A stretch of 53,283 nucleotides of DNA from Seinonella peptonophila (GTDB lineage: Bacteria > Bacillota > Bacilli > Thermoactinomycetales > Thermoactinomycetaceae): positions 1-53,283 of the forward strand of contig NZ_FQVL01000017.1 of NCBI RefSeq assembly GCF_900129355.1, given 5' to 3'. Shown in pieces: positions 23,737-32,410 of the stretch. The notes beneath the pieces were generated by a model. It did not search any database, was not told the DNA's origin, and worked only from the letters and a program-made list of their open reading frames with translations. Made by a program: the position numbers and the translations under genes. Each line of letters opens with the position of its first letter. Position 1 is the stretch's first letter.

Positions 23737-24813
23737 ATGAAAGTAAAGGGATGTTACGATGATTCTGACTTGAGAACGTTTACAAAAGGGGATGTTCGAT
23801 TGATCCTTGCAAACCTATATCGAGGTGGGGAAGTGGAAAATTCCCATCGCGGACATGTGGCAATTGTTGATTCACAAGAGAATGTGATTGCTTATGTTGG
23901 AAATCCAAAGCATTTAACATATACTCGTTCTACTTTGAAACCAGTCCAAGCGATTCCGCTTATTGAGACCGGGGCGGCTGAGCGATTTTCACTTGATCAG
24001 TCAGAGATAGCATTAAGCTGTGCTTCCCATAGTAGCGAAGAGGAGCATGCAGTACGTGTACGTGCCATGTTACAGAAAGCTGGTTTGAGTGAAGCTAATT
24101 TGCATTGTGGTGGACATCCACCGCTTAGTCAAAAAGTGTGGGAAAAATTCATTGCTGAAGGAAAAAAATGGACGCCTATTTATAGTAATTGTTCAGGTAA
24201 ACATGCAGGAATGCTTTTGACAGCTATGCATAAACAAATCTCAATTCATGATTATGAAAAAATGAAGCATCCCATACAACAACAAATTTTATCAGCAATA
24301 GTTGAAATGACTCATTTGACCCACGCTGAAATTGGCACAGCTATTGATGGGTGTGGAGTACCTGTTTTTCGAATGCCTTTGAGCAAACTCGCCTTTGTCT
24401 ATGCTCGGTTAGCAGATCCTAAAAGTGTTAAACAGACAACTCGACAATCTACACTATTTAAAATTGCGGAGGCAATGGTTCACTATCCTGAGTTAGTAGC
24501 AGGAAAAGGAAGATTTTGTACGGAGCTAATGAAGGCATTTCAAGGTAGATTAATCGGTAAGGTAGGCGCTGATGGTGTTTACGCAATTGCTGATCGAAAA
24601 ATGAAGCTTGGCATAGCGGTTAAATTAGAAGATGGTAATCTAAATGTTACATATGCAGTCGTAATGGAACTGCTGCAACAAATGAGAATCGGATCAGAAA
24701 ATGAGTGGTCTCAGCTACAGACATTTCGAAATCCTCCCATCCTTAACTCGCTTGGGGAGATAGTCGGGGAGATTCGTCCTGTTTTTCAATTGCATCAAAC
24801 ACCTCTTAAATGA
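23737..24813 (+). CDS. L-asparaginase II-like protein (PF06089 family)
   Basis: The protein (358 residues from ATG 23737) belongs to the thermolabile/Rhizobium-type asparaginase II family, unrelated to the EcA type: RGGEVENSHRGHVAIVD, LSCASHSSEEEHA, YSNCSGKHAGML, DGCGVPVFRMPL and the glycine-rich VAGKGRFCTELM are its hallmarks, with conserved Cys, Ser and Lys residues in SCASHS and CSGKH. It should hydrolyse asparagine to aspartate and ammonia. The frame opens at ATG 23716, but GAGGGG (23718-23724) is placed for the second ATG at 23737. It follows pgcA by 67 bases, with a weak CTCATC/GATGAG hairpin between. Confidence 0.87.
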   Translation: MKVKGCYDDSDLRTFTKGDVRLILANLYRGGEVENSHRGHVAIVDSQENVIAYVGNPKHLTYTRSTLKPVQAIPLIETGAAERFSLDQSEIALSCASHSSEEEHAVRVRAMLQKAGLSEANLHCGGHPPLSQKVWEKFIAEGKKWTPIYSNCSGKHAGMLLTAMHKQISIHDYEKMKHPIQQQILSAIVEMTHLTHAEIGTAIDGCGVPVFRMPLSKLAFVYARLADPKSVKQTTRQSTLFKIAEAMVHYPELVAGKGRFCTELMKAFQGRLIGKVGADGVYAIADRKMKLGIAVKLEDGNLNVTYAVVMELLQQMRIGSENEWSQLQTFRNPPILNSLGEIVGEIRPVFQLHQTPLK

Positions 24814-24890
24814 AAGCGTTTATTTATCATTGTTCTATCTGAAAGATTGATAGAATAATATGAGATAATAAATTGATGTTTAGGGGATAA

Positions 24891-25202
24891 ATGATGAAAA
24901 AAAAGAAGCGGAGAGTAAAAAAACCATATCGTTGGGGAGAATTTGGCAAAGGTTTATTGCTTGGATTTGTTGTTACTGTTCTCGTTACTTGTTCAATCGT
25001 TAGTTTTGGTTTCGCAAGTATATTAATGGATATTGCTTTTGTCCTGGCACCTATTATTATTACGCTGATCGGTTTTTTTGTAATCAAGAAATCGAAAGAA
25101 TGGTTTCATGGCTATCTGATTTTGGCAGTTTTGTGGTTTGTTTTCTATATCGGGAGTATAGCTTGGATCTATTATGTTTTGCCAAAGCTGCTTAAAGTGT
25201 AA
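24891..25202 (+). CDS. Small membrane protein of unknown function
   Basis: This 103-residue protein has a very basic N-tail (MMKKKKRRVKKPYR) followed by three hydrophobic helices (about 23-45, 48-67, 75-96) and a basic end, so the N-terminus is probably cytoplasmic. No family is recognised. AGGGGA precedes the ATG. A hairpin terminator follows immediately, so it forms a single-gene unit or the end of the asparaginase transcript 77 bases upstream. Bacillales genomes have many short proteins of this style. Confidence 0.65.
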   Translation: MMKKKKRRVKKPYRWGEFGKGLLLGFVVTVLVTCSIVSFGFASILMDIAFVLAPIIITLIGFFVIKKSKEWFHGYLILAVLWFVFYIGSIAWIYYVLPKLLKV

Positions 25203-25232
25203 ATCCCTTCCTCCTGGGAGGGAAGGATTTTT
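25203..25232 (+). terminator. Rho-independent terminator
   Basis: ATCCCTTCCTCC pairs with GGAGGGAAGGAT with a bulge, followed by five T, right behind the stop of the small membrane protein gene. Confidence 0.65.
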
Positions 25233-25241
25233 GATATTAAC

Positions 25242-25270
25242 TTGAAATATGGATCATCATGTGCTATGAT
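25242..25270 (+). promoter_or_regulatory. Sigma-A-type promoter of the cold-shock gene
   Basis: TTGAAA (25242-25247) and TATGAT (25265-25270) are exactly 17 bases apart. Transcription would start near 25277, giving a leader of about 130 bases. Confidence 0.65.
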
Positions 25271-25299
25271 AATTTCAGTTGCATGAATTTGAGTATATA

Positions 25300-25362
25300 A
25301 TTCCTACATTAGAAAGAGTTATTATCTCGAACTAGTAACTTTTTTTAATGTAGGAATTTTTT
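25300..25362 (+). promoter_or_regulatory. Attenuator-like terminator hairpin in the cold-shock gene leader
   Basis: ATTCCTACATTA (25300-25311) is the exact complement of TAATGTAGGAAT (25346-25357), and six T follow at once, so the leader contains a full intrinsic-terminator shape 45 bases before the start codon. The loop holds a second stem, GTTATTA with TAGTAAC. Readthrough, perhaps by temperature or ribosome/protein effects, would be needed to express the gene. The controlling factor is unknown. Confidence 0.55.
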
Positions 25363-25406
25363 ATTTCAAGCATGGTCAACAATTTCTTTTTGGAGGGATC
25401 AGTTAC

Positions 25407-25607
25407 ATGATCGAAGGTACAGTAAAATGGTTTAATTCAGATAAGGGATTTGGATTTATTGAAGTAGAGGGTAGAGATGATGTATTTGTTCATTATTCTG
25501 CTATCAATGCTCAAGGTTTCAAAGCTTTAAATGAAGGTGACCGTGTTAGCTTTGAAATCACACAAGGTAACCGTGGTGAACAAGCTGCTAACGTAGTAAA
25601 GATCTAA
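25407..25607 (+). CDS. Cold-shock protein (CspA/CspB family)
   Basis: The 66-residue protein is a single OB-fold cold-shock domain that binds single-stranded RNA and DNA and acts as an RNA chaperone and antiterminator. RNP1 KGFGFIEV (13-20) and RNP2 VFVHY (26-30) are intact and length is canonical. GGAGGGATC precedes the ATG. The long leader with a terminator-like hairpin suggests control after transcription starts; since Csp proteins can melt such hairpins, autoregulation is one possibility. A strong terminator follows the gene, so it is monocistronic. Confidence 0.96.
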   Translation: MIEGTVKWFNSDKGFGFIEVEGRDDVFVHYSAINAQGFKALNEGDRVSFEITQGNRGEQAANVVKI

Positions 25608-25609
25608 TT

Positions 25610-25648
25610 AAAAAAGTGTTGTTGCTAACTTGCAACAACACTTTTTTT
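25610..25648 (+). terminator. Strong terminator of the cold-shock gene
   Basis: AAAAAGTGTTGTTGC pairs with GCAACAACACTTTTT around TAACTT, and the T-run continues. Confidence 0.85.
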
Positions 25649-25723
25649 ATTTAAGGAAGAATCGCTCCGATATTAGAGTAGATGGAGGAGCATTTACATT
25701 TCATTCAATTGATCTTGACTATA

Positions 25724-26785
25724 TTAAACACATAATTCCTTCATCAATTCTAATAATTGTTTTCCTACTTCTGGAGTTCGCCGACCCATTCCGCATGAAC
25801 ACGCTATATCGACTGGATATCCCAACAATTCGTCAATTTTTGCTTGAATTTGCTTTAATTCATCTACACTGCGTTTTTCATGTACGAATCCAGCGATGAA
25901 ACGTGTTTCTTGAGGAATTCGAAGCTCTTTTAATGGTTGGTAAAACGCATCTGATAACGTTGGTGGCTGATCACCTTCTGCGAGTGGAAAATGAATATAG
26001 CTTAATTGATGTGTTTGAGGCCATTTTGCAATGATTTGATTCATAAAGTAAATTATCTTATGTAAAGATTGAGGATGAGTCAAGGCTTTATTTTTTAAAT
26101 CACCATAGCATAAATGGATTCCAATCGAAGCAGGAGTAGAAAAATAATGAATCAAATTGAATAAACTTTTTAAAGCGAAATTCATTAAAAATTTTGGTAA
26201 CTTATAGGCTAAACCAAGTTCAGCAGGAATCTCGATTTGGATAATGACATCTTGATTTGCTTCTGCAAGAATCTCATTTACTTCAAAAGCTAGTCGCTGG
26301 TTCATTGCGTCTATATAACGAAAAGCCTGTAAAGGTTGCATTGCAAATAACGCAGGAACCAATCCTGTAGGAATTCCTACTTGAAATTTTAAATGAGGTA
26401 ACTTTTTTTCTTCTCGTAATTGCTGAAATATAGGATAACTTTGTTTGAAAAACTCATGATAGTGAAAATTCAAATGTCTGACTAAATCAACTGGTGATTT
26501 TTTTGGCTTTAACTTGGCGATCGAATCATAATCGACAGGAGAACCTTGCTCGTAGTTTCCTTTTTTAATGAGCTGCCAGTTTTTTTGATCAGATGCAAAG
26601 TCATCAATAATATAACTGGCCCATGAAGATCGTTTACCTAAAGGATACTTCTCTGAGATTTCACCAATTTCTCCATCCGGTAAACTAATTAATGTATCTC
26701 CTAACACATTGACAGCTTGTCTCATCGCTTCATCTTCGCTCTTAAAAGGTAAGCTGCCGACTAATAACGTTTTTCTAGGTGTCAT
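25724..26785 (-). CDS. MetE C-terminal-like TIM-barrel methyltransferase homologue
   Basis: The 353-residue protein has a UROD/MetE-like barrel: it opens TPRKTLLVGSLPFKSEDEA, as in stand-alone MetE-like proteins, and shows QVGIPTGLVPALFA, QIEIPAEL, GIHLCYGD and ACSCGMGRRTPE. The His and Cys in HLC and the later Cys in ACSCG sit where MetE holds its zinc (HxC...C), so zinc-dependent methyl transfer to a thiol is plausible. Substrate-folate residues cannot be confirmed. A GTG opens the frame at 26806, but GGAGGG is placed for ATG 26785. It is a single gene, convergent with the cold-shock gene. Confidence 0.7.
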   Translation of the reverse strand: MTPRKTLLVGSLPFKSEDEAMRQAVNVLGDTLISLPDGEIGEISEKYPLGKRSSWASYIIDDFASDQKNWQLIKKGNYEQGSPVDYDSIAKLKPKKSPVDLVRHLNFHYHEFFKQSYPIFQQLREEKKLPHLKFQVGIPTGLVPALFAMQPLQAFRYIDAMNQRLAFEVNEILAEANQDVIIQIEIPAELGLAYKLPKFLMNFALKSLFNLIHYFSTPASIGIHLCYGDLKNKALTHPQSLHKIIYFMNQIIAKWPQTHQLSYIHFPLAEGDQPPTLSDAFYQPLKELRIPQETRFIAGFVHEKRSVDELKQIQAKIDELLGYPVDIACSCGMGRRTPEVGKQLLELMKELCV

Positions 26786-27241
26786 TTTTACCCTCCAGCT
26801 ATTCACATGTTGTGAGTGAATGTGATCTATATAGAAAATTATACTTTCATATAGATTAGCAAATGTTTATATTTATTAATAGAAAAATGAGAGCATAACC
26901 CATCTACTAATTGAGTGTTATTTATAAAGGTATACTTTGCCCAAGTGATTAAAGCTGTTTTCTTAATTGTTATCATAATTATTTGATTTATCAGTAAATT
27001 AGGCAAAGCGAAATGGTGAATGGGGATGTCCAAGATAATCTTTGCAATTAAAACATATATTATTATATTGGTAAGCTAAATTTAGAATACGAACAAATAT
27101 GTTTGAATTTTAATTACTAAAGTGCGCTTCAAGAAAATTTTGGGCACGCCAAAACAACCAGTCAACTGGTTATCGCGGCGATTTGAGCGGTTGTCACCCG
27201 ATTAACAATATTGAGTTTTATAGTTGTGGGAGGGAGCTATG
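26786..27241. other. Gene-free AT-rich stretch
   Basis: No supported gene is seen here. A small perfect hairpin AACCAGTCAACTGGTT lies near 27155-27170, and the composition turns GC-richer from about 27120, at the border of the foreign-looking MFS gene. Confidence 0.4.
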
Positions 27242-28384
27242 TTATCGCTCAACCTTCAACCACATGTGGAATAGAGCCGCAACCAATATTGGTATGGGCA
27301 AGATCCACAGGTTCTCCATCTTCAAGATCCCTAGGGCGTAAGAGATGGAGAGCATAGCCCCAGCCAGCTGACCGAGACCAACGCCCGCTAGTTGATAAGC
27401 GGACTCACCACGTGACCGCGAGCGAGCATGTTTAGAGGCTAGCATGCCAAAACATACGCGTCCTCCAGCCGAAGCAACTCCTAATAGGAGCACCGCAGCA
27501 ACCCCCCAGAGGTCTCCTATCCTCAGGAGAATTAGCCCTCCTATGGTGGATATCATGAGAGCGATGGTTACCGATCTGTCTCCAAACCGGCTTGAGGTCC
27601 ATACCACAGGCCCACTGAATGTCCCTTGCGCAAGACTTAGGATACTCAGCAAGATAAGCCCGTGATCTGGGTATTGGAACTGAAGCATTGCCACTACGAG
27701 AGTTCCACTCGCGACAACAACGCTATACGGCCAAACGACTTTCATCGCCTGGATATCGAAGATTTCATACCACTTGGAAGTAGTAGCGTCTTCAGTCAGT
27801 TCCTTCTTCTCTCTAGAGGGAGGGGGAAGAAGTCTTCTTATTGCCCACCAGGCGACGAACCCAGCGATGAGAAGGCTCCCTTTCCAGACCCACCGTGGGG
27901 TTTGTGAGATGTTTAGGACATACAACACCCCTACTGCAACTGTTGCTGCCCAGTAATTAGCGGTTCGGAAGAACGAACTGCCTCTCCGATGGTCATCCTT
28001 CTCTTTCGGAAGGCGTTCTTGGAAGCTCATCGAAACTGTCGTAAGGGCGACATGTATGATGAGGCTGTATGCCATGTAGGCCATAATGGCCATCGGGATT
28101 GGCAATGGCATGGCCACAATCGCTATGCTTGCGGCTGCGATTATGGGGAGTGCTCCTCGTAGGGACTTGGTGCCTGAACCCATATGGGCTCCAAAAGCTC
28201 GTCCCGCTTGAGCTGCTACATAGAATGCGACAGCGAGGAAGGGGACAACCTTGGCATTTACTAGGGAGTTGGCACCCTGGTAAAAGTAGTTGACATGACC
28301 CGCTAGAAGCAGGCCGATGACGGAAATGGGTAGGACGCCAGGAGCTCGAACCCACTTGTGACGATCCCAGAGAGACTGAAACAT
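27242..28384 (-). CDS. GC-rich MFS-type transporter of foreign appearance
   Basis: The 380-residue protein has about 10-12 hydrophobic helices and general MFS character, including a central charged loop (PPPSREKKELTEDATTSK, about 190-207) between the two halves, and SSFFRTANYW and GQLAGAMLSISYALG stretches. No transport specificity is recognisable. The frame opens further upstream, but GAGGAGG stands 5 bases before ATG 28384. Third codon positions are mostly G or C, against A/T in the neighbours, and the GC-rich block begins and ends with the gene, a sign of recent transfer. A TTGCCA/TAGATT pair 17 bases apart lies near 28500-28540 on the minus strand. Confidence 0.65.
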   Translation of the reverse strand: MFQSLWDRHKWVRAPGVLPISVIGLLLAGHVNYFYQGANSLVNAKVVPFLAVAFYVAAQAGRAFGAHMGSGTKSLRGALPIIAAASIAIVAMPLPIPMAIMAYMAYSLIIHVALTTVSMSFQERLPKEKDDHRRGSSFFRTANYWAATVAVGVLYVLNISQTPRWVWKGSLLIAGFVAWWAIRRLLPPPSREKKELTEDATTSKWYEIFDIQAMKVVWPYSVVVASGTLVVAMLQFQYPDHGLILLSILSLAQGTFSGPVVWTSSRFGDRSVTIALMISTIGGLILLRIGDLWGVAAVLLLGVASAGGRVCFGMLASKHARSRSRGESAYQLAGVGLGQLAGAMLSISYALGILKMENLWILPIPILVAALFHMWLKVER

Positions 28385-28555
28385 ATTCCTCCTCGGATTG
28401 ACAACCACCCATCGTTTAACCCTCAAGGTTTACGCCTTTCAGCGACTTCTCCCATAAGGGACCATGGTTCCTCTTGACCATAGGATGGGGGACTACCTTA
28501 TTCAAATCTAGCATATTGTTAATATAATGGCAAACTCTTCCCTATTTTATGGGGT

Positions 28556-31069
28556 TTATGAAGATTCCCTTGTTCCATTATCTAGCCTCGAAAGAGATGA
28601 ATTTACGAGAGGTGGAGATGGTTGATCTTGAGGATGAGGTGAAGGTGTTTTTTGCGTATTTGTCTTCTGTTCTCCATTTCTTCTTCTTCTCCCTCTACTT
28701 CTGGAGCCTCTTTTATTCGTATTCTCTTCTTTAGCATGGTGAATTGGCAAAGGATTCGTCTTTTCTTGAGTTTTTATACTCTTTTTTGCATACTCCACTC
28801 CATCAAAAATTGTTTGTAATTCATTATTAGATAAATCAGCGATCGAAAAAGAAAATCCAAGTCCTATATATGCTGTACGCTGAAGGAGTTCAATTAAGTG
28901 ATAGTGTGTATAGTTAGTATTGTCTTTAGAGGGAGTATGATTACTTGATATAAAATTATATCCCAATATAAAATGATTCATTACATTCAGTTGGTCCCTT
29001 TTCGCGTGTTCTTTTTCTTGGTAAGTATGAAAGGTTCTGGTAAAAGCTTCAAAGACAGATTTGGGTATATCTGGATAATCTCGGTGTTTATTAGGCTGTT
29101 TTATTATGATATGAAGCTGTTTGGTTGCAGTTGTTAGAAAGTCGGTAGAACATAGTTCAGGAGTACTAAAATATTGTCCTGCTTGCCAAATAATTTGTTC
29201 CAAGTTGTTTTTTGGTTTTTCTTTATCTCCAATTGCTCCCCGTAAAAATAGATCAAATAAATCGCTGCGTTCTGTTCTAATAATTTTTCTTAATAATGGA
29301 AGTAATTTTTCTGGAAACTTGTCTGGTCTTGCTATCCGAATATAATTGTGATATTCGTTACACTTTGCTGCAAATTCTCTACCTGCTTTGATGGAGATAG
29401 GAGCTTTGTCATCACTTTCATTTTTAGTGAAAATAAATGTGCCTTGATCTGTTATTCCAAGGTTTCCTAGATATTGTTTGGCGATTTCTTCTTTTGCTGC
29501 TCCATATGAAGAATAACCTATAAGAAATGCGGCAAAGTTATCTAGTTTTAATTCCTCTGGAAATGAAGTATGAAAACGATACCTAAATCCATGATGTTGA
29601 CTTGCTATCAAATCAAAATCAACAGTCAAATTTTCTGATGAATCTTTTCCAGCAATTTGTTGTCCGAGGGCATATGCTTGTAGAAATAAAGTATCGTCTG
29701 CTTCTACAGCTTTTTGATGGACGATTGATTGATAGATTCCTGATTGATAAAAGCCTGTTGTAATCTTCTCTTTTTCAAAGATACCAAACCATGAATTATC
29801 CGCTGCTTCCCAAGTGGATGTTTCAATTGATTTACTTCTGATTTGGTCTGCAAATCCTTGTGACAAAGCCCACAAGAAGTAACTATTTTTTCGGTTTATT
29901 GCTTCTTCTAATATATCGCTAATTGTTCCTTGTTCTTTTTCCTGTTTAGCTAATTGATCGTTTTTTGTCATGTGGATAGGCAGCGAATATTGATTCTCTA
30001 TCTCTAAAAATTTTTTTTGCGGATTGGGATAAAGTCTGTTTGCCAGAAGAAAACCTTTGGTAACAAAAGAAATTTTATCTAAAGAAGCAATTTCCTGAGT
30101 GAAATTAGCATGTGGATATCTTTTTCGAAAAAGAAAACCTGCAGCAAAGCTAAAGAACAAGGTAGGATCACCTTGGATTGGAATACGCACAGCTAATAAA
30201 GGTAAATCATATTTTTTACGTTCATCTTTAGATAGGGTGGGAAAATCGTGAATTGACAAGGAGTCTAATTGCTTATTTAACTGATCAAGATCATAAGAAC
30301 CAGTAAGTAATTGCTTTCCAACATCATTAAGAAGTTGCTCAGCTTTATTTGTGTAATGTCCGTCTTCGTCCAATAAAATTTGGAGCAAATCACCGCGATT
30401 TTGTTCAATGATGGTTAATACAAATTCAGGTATTGTTGCAGCGACTCGTTGATCGCCTGTTTTATATAGGTCAAAATGGGTATGAGGAGTCTCTTTTGCC
30501 AATCGTTTTCCAGCTTGAAAGTATAGGGGTAACGCTGGTAATTTTAGTTCCTGTTTCCATGTCTCATACTGACTTAGTAACTTCATAAGGATTGGAAGAT
30601 TGACTTCTCTTTTGTTTTGCACTCTTAGAAAAAAACCAATAAAGAAAGTTTTCCATTTCTCGACCGCAAATTCTTGATTAGAGAGATTTCCCAGTTTTTT
30701 TAAGATCAACTCCTCTTCAAATCTCTTATCAAAAATATATGGGATTTCTACTGGACTTTTTGGAGCATTTGTTTTATCAAATTCAGAAGAAGAGTGAGCA
30801 TCACCAGTTACAAAATAACGTCCCCATTGATAAGCATGATCATATAGAAGAAAAGCTTGATGAAATTTTGTAGGTTGTTTTGATTGAGGGAAATGGGATA
30901 AATCCTTCCCGGCAATACCAGCAACGACACCATTTGCGATGGCATGTAGAGTAAAGATTACTTCTCGTTTATTTTCCCTGTTTAATACATCTTCTAAATA
31001 TGAAGCAAAAGTCATATCCATATCTGATCGATTCAACCAACTATCTAAAGTAGAAAAATGTTCGTTCAT
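28556..31069 (-). CDS. Unrecognised 837-residue helical protein with basic Arg/Pro-rich tail
   Basis: I recognise no family. The protein has no signal peptide and no clear membrane helix and is mainly helical. A loose motif recurs: an aromatic-Gly helix such as ITGFFLR-like FFIGFFLRVQNKRE, FQAGKRLAKETP, FAAGFLFRKRYP, YALGQQIAGKDS, FLIGYSSYG, IKAGREFAAK, WQAGQYFSTP and FILGYNFISS, spaced irregularly along 100-700, which suggests a tandem-repeat architecture worn beyond easy alignment. The last 70 residues are low-complexity: KRGSRSRGRRRRNGEQK and then Pro/Ser-rich, so nucleic-acid binding or a flexible tether is possible. GAAGGAGAGC precedes the ATG. It is divergent from the secreted-protein gene at 31290. 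Confidence 0.6.
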   Translation of the reverse strand: MNEHFSTLDSWLNRSDMDMTFASYLEDVLNRENKREVIFTLHAIANGVVAGIAGKDLSHFPQSKQPTKFHQAFLLYDHAYQWGRYFVTGDAHSSSEFDKTNAPKSPVEIPYIFDKRFEEELILKKLGNLSNQEFAVEKWKTFFIGFFLRVQNKREVNLPILMKLLSQYETWKQELKLPALPLYFQAGKRLAKETPHTHFDLYKTGDQRVAATIPEFVLTIIEQNRGDLLQILLDEDGHYTNKAEQLLNDVGKQLLTGSYDLDQLNKQLDSLSIHDFPTLSKDERKKYDLPLLAVRIPIQGDPTLFFSFAAGFLFRKRYPHANFTQEIASLDKISFVTKGFLLANRLYPNPQKKFLEIENQYSLPIHMTKNDQLAKQEKEQGTISDILEEAINRKNSYFLWALSQGFADQIRSKSIETSTWEAADNSWFGIFEKEKITTGFYQSGIYQSIVHQKAVEADDTLFLQAYALGQQIAGKDSSENLTVDFDLIASQHHGFRYRFHTSFPEELKLDNFAAFLIGYSSYGAAKEEIAKQYLGNLGITDQGTFIFTKNESDDKAPISIKAGREFAAKCNEYHNYIRIARPDKFPEKLLPLLRKIIRTERSDLFDLFLRGAIGDKEKPKNNLEQIIWQAGQYFSTPELCSTDFLTTATKQLHIIIKQPNKHRDYPDIPKSVFEAFTRTFHTYQEKEHAKRDQLNVMNHFILGYNFISSNHTPSKDNTNYTHYHLIELLQRTAYIGLGFSFSIADLSNNELQTIFDGVEYAKKSIKTQEKTNPLPIHHAKEENTNKRGSRSRGRRRRNGEQKTNTQKTPSPHPQDQPSPPLVNSSLSRLDNGTRESS

Positions 31070-31289
31070 CGATAGCTCTCCTTCTGCCGCATCATCTTTA
31101 TATGCCTATTATATAAAATGAAATCGATAATTAAAAATTCTCTACAAAATATACGAGCATAATGTTTATTAAATATGATTGGGAGTAGCAATCTAGATAA
31201 AAGGAGATTTCGGAATTGAATATATATTAATATATATATGAAGAGTATTATAGTTTATAATTAGAATTGAACATAAAGGAGGGTCATAT

Positions 31290-31949
31290 TTGAAAAGAAT
31301 ATTAATTGTACTTACATGTTTTGTTCTATTATTTTCCGTTTCTATTGTGAGCGCATCAGCTAAGGGCGATTCAAAAGCTAACACCATACTGAATTCTGGT
31401 CAAGTTCTAATTGACTGGAACCAAATTTCTACAGTTGATGGTATATCCCTTTCTACTAAAGCGATTTCTGCTGATACTAAGAAGAAAGTTATTGCGAGAA
31501 TTATAGAACAAACAGATAGCAAACATGTAAAAATTCATGTATTTACAAAAAAGGATAAATATGATGGCTTTTTTAAGAAATTAACAAAAGGTGCTAATAA
31601 ACTATCACTCCAAGCAAGTTATTGTACTACCGGATTCCCGGACTATAGATGCGGCTATTTTTGGGAGCATATTAACAGAAATGAAAACCAAGCAGGTAAA
31701 GTATTTTCTAACGCTTTAGACGAACCAGCTGCATACTATGTGGGTGATGAATATAATGATATATTTTCATCGGTAATGCCTGTTTGTAATCAGGCAACAG
31801 AATATACCACCGATATTAACTTTGGAGGATTATATGAATCATATTATATGCCTAAAAATATTGAATGTAATTCAGTCATCAGACCTTGGTATAACTTGAG
31901 TTCTGAGTTTAATGATAAAATATCTTCTGTAGGAACTTTCTATTATTAA
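31290..31949 (+). CDS. Secreted protein with four cysteines, function unknown
   Basis: The 219-residue product begins with a signal peptide: basic MKRI, a hydrophobic core to about residue 20 and an Ala-Ser-Ala-Lys cleavage region near 24-26. The mature part is about 195 residues with four cysteines in SYCTTGFPDYRCGYF, PVCNQA and IECNS, enough for two disulfides, and many Tyr and Asn. No family is recognised. The start is TTG 31290 after AAAGGAGGG, an excellent SD. It is divergently transcribed from the 837-residue orphan, with about 220 bases between, so the two may share control. A wall-associated or toxin-like role would be speculation. Confidence 0.65.
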   Translation: MKRILIVLTCFVLLFSVSIVSASAKGDSKANTILNSGQVLIDWNQISTVDGISLSTKAISADTKKKVIARIIEQTDSKHVKIHVFTKKDKYDGFFKKLTKGANKLSLQASYCTTGFPDYRCGYFWEHINRNENQAGKVFSNALDEPAAYYVGDEYNDIFSSVMPVCNQATEYTTDINFGGLYESYYMPKNIECNSVIRPWYNLSSEFNDKISSVGTFYY

Positions 31950-32410
31950 TAACAAGAAAGTAACCCATTCACTTAACGAGACTTACGGTGGAAGCTTTGC
32001 TGGAAGAAACTTTCCGCTTTTTCGTCGCTTCAGCCCATCATCTTGCGAATCTAACTGTACTACAGCAAGAAGATTTCCAAGGAGATCGTAGTAGATAATT
32101 ATTGCTATACTTCAAAGATTAAAACCTATTTATAATAAAAAGAGGGGTAGGATCACAAATCTAACCCTTTTTTTATTTACAAGAAATAGCAAATAAGTGT
32201 TTTATCTCGATAGAAATGATAAACATCCGAAAGCCCACCGCCGTCCCTTGTGAGGACTTGGATGAGCTGACTCAACGTAATTAAGGTTCCTATAAGGAGG
32301 AGCTATTTTCATACATTTGGACCACACCCCATGTCCAGAATGTCTGTTTTCGCTTCTTGAGAATAGTCCTTTCCAAATACATCTTCATAAGTTTTTATGG
32401 TTCTATTGCT
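31950..32410. other. Intergenic debris: gene tail fragment, terminator, partial repeat
   Basis: An open frame at about 31975-32095 on the plus strand encodes LTVEALLEETFRFFV and ends EDFQGDRSR, with a stop before it and no start, so it is a tail fragment of an unknown gene. A hairpin GGGGTAG/CTAACCC with seven T follows (32143-32173). At 32228-32270 GAAAGCCCACCG and TTGTGAGGACTTGG repeat the hairpin of 37657-37701, but the right arm is mutated. A 34-codon frame from TTG 32319 (with CPEC) follows AAGGAGGA but is probably chance. Confidence 0.35.

Noticed and set aside
26839-27033. 64-codon minus-strand frame in AT-rich DNA
   Set aside because: No SD, low-complexity hydrophobic composition, no partner.
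27444-28412. Several frames opposite or overlapping the GC-rich MFS gene
   Set aside because: High GC leaves shadow frames open; none has an SD or protein-like composition.
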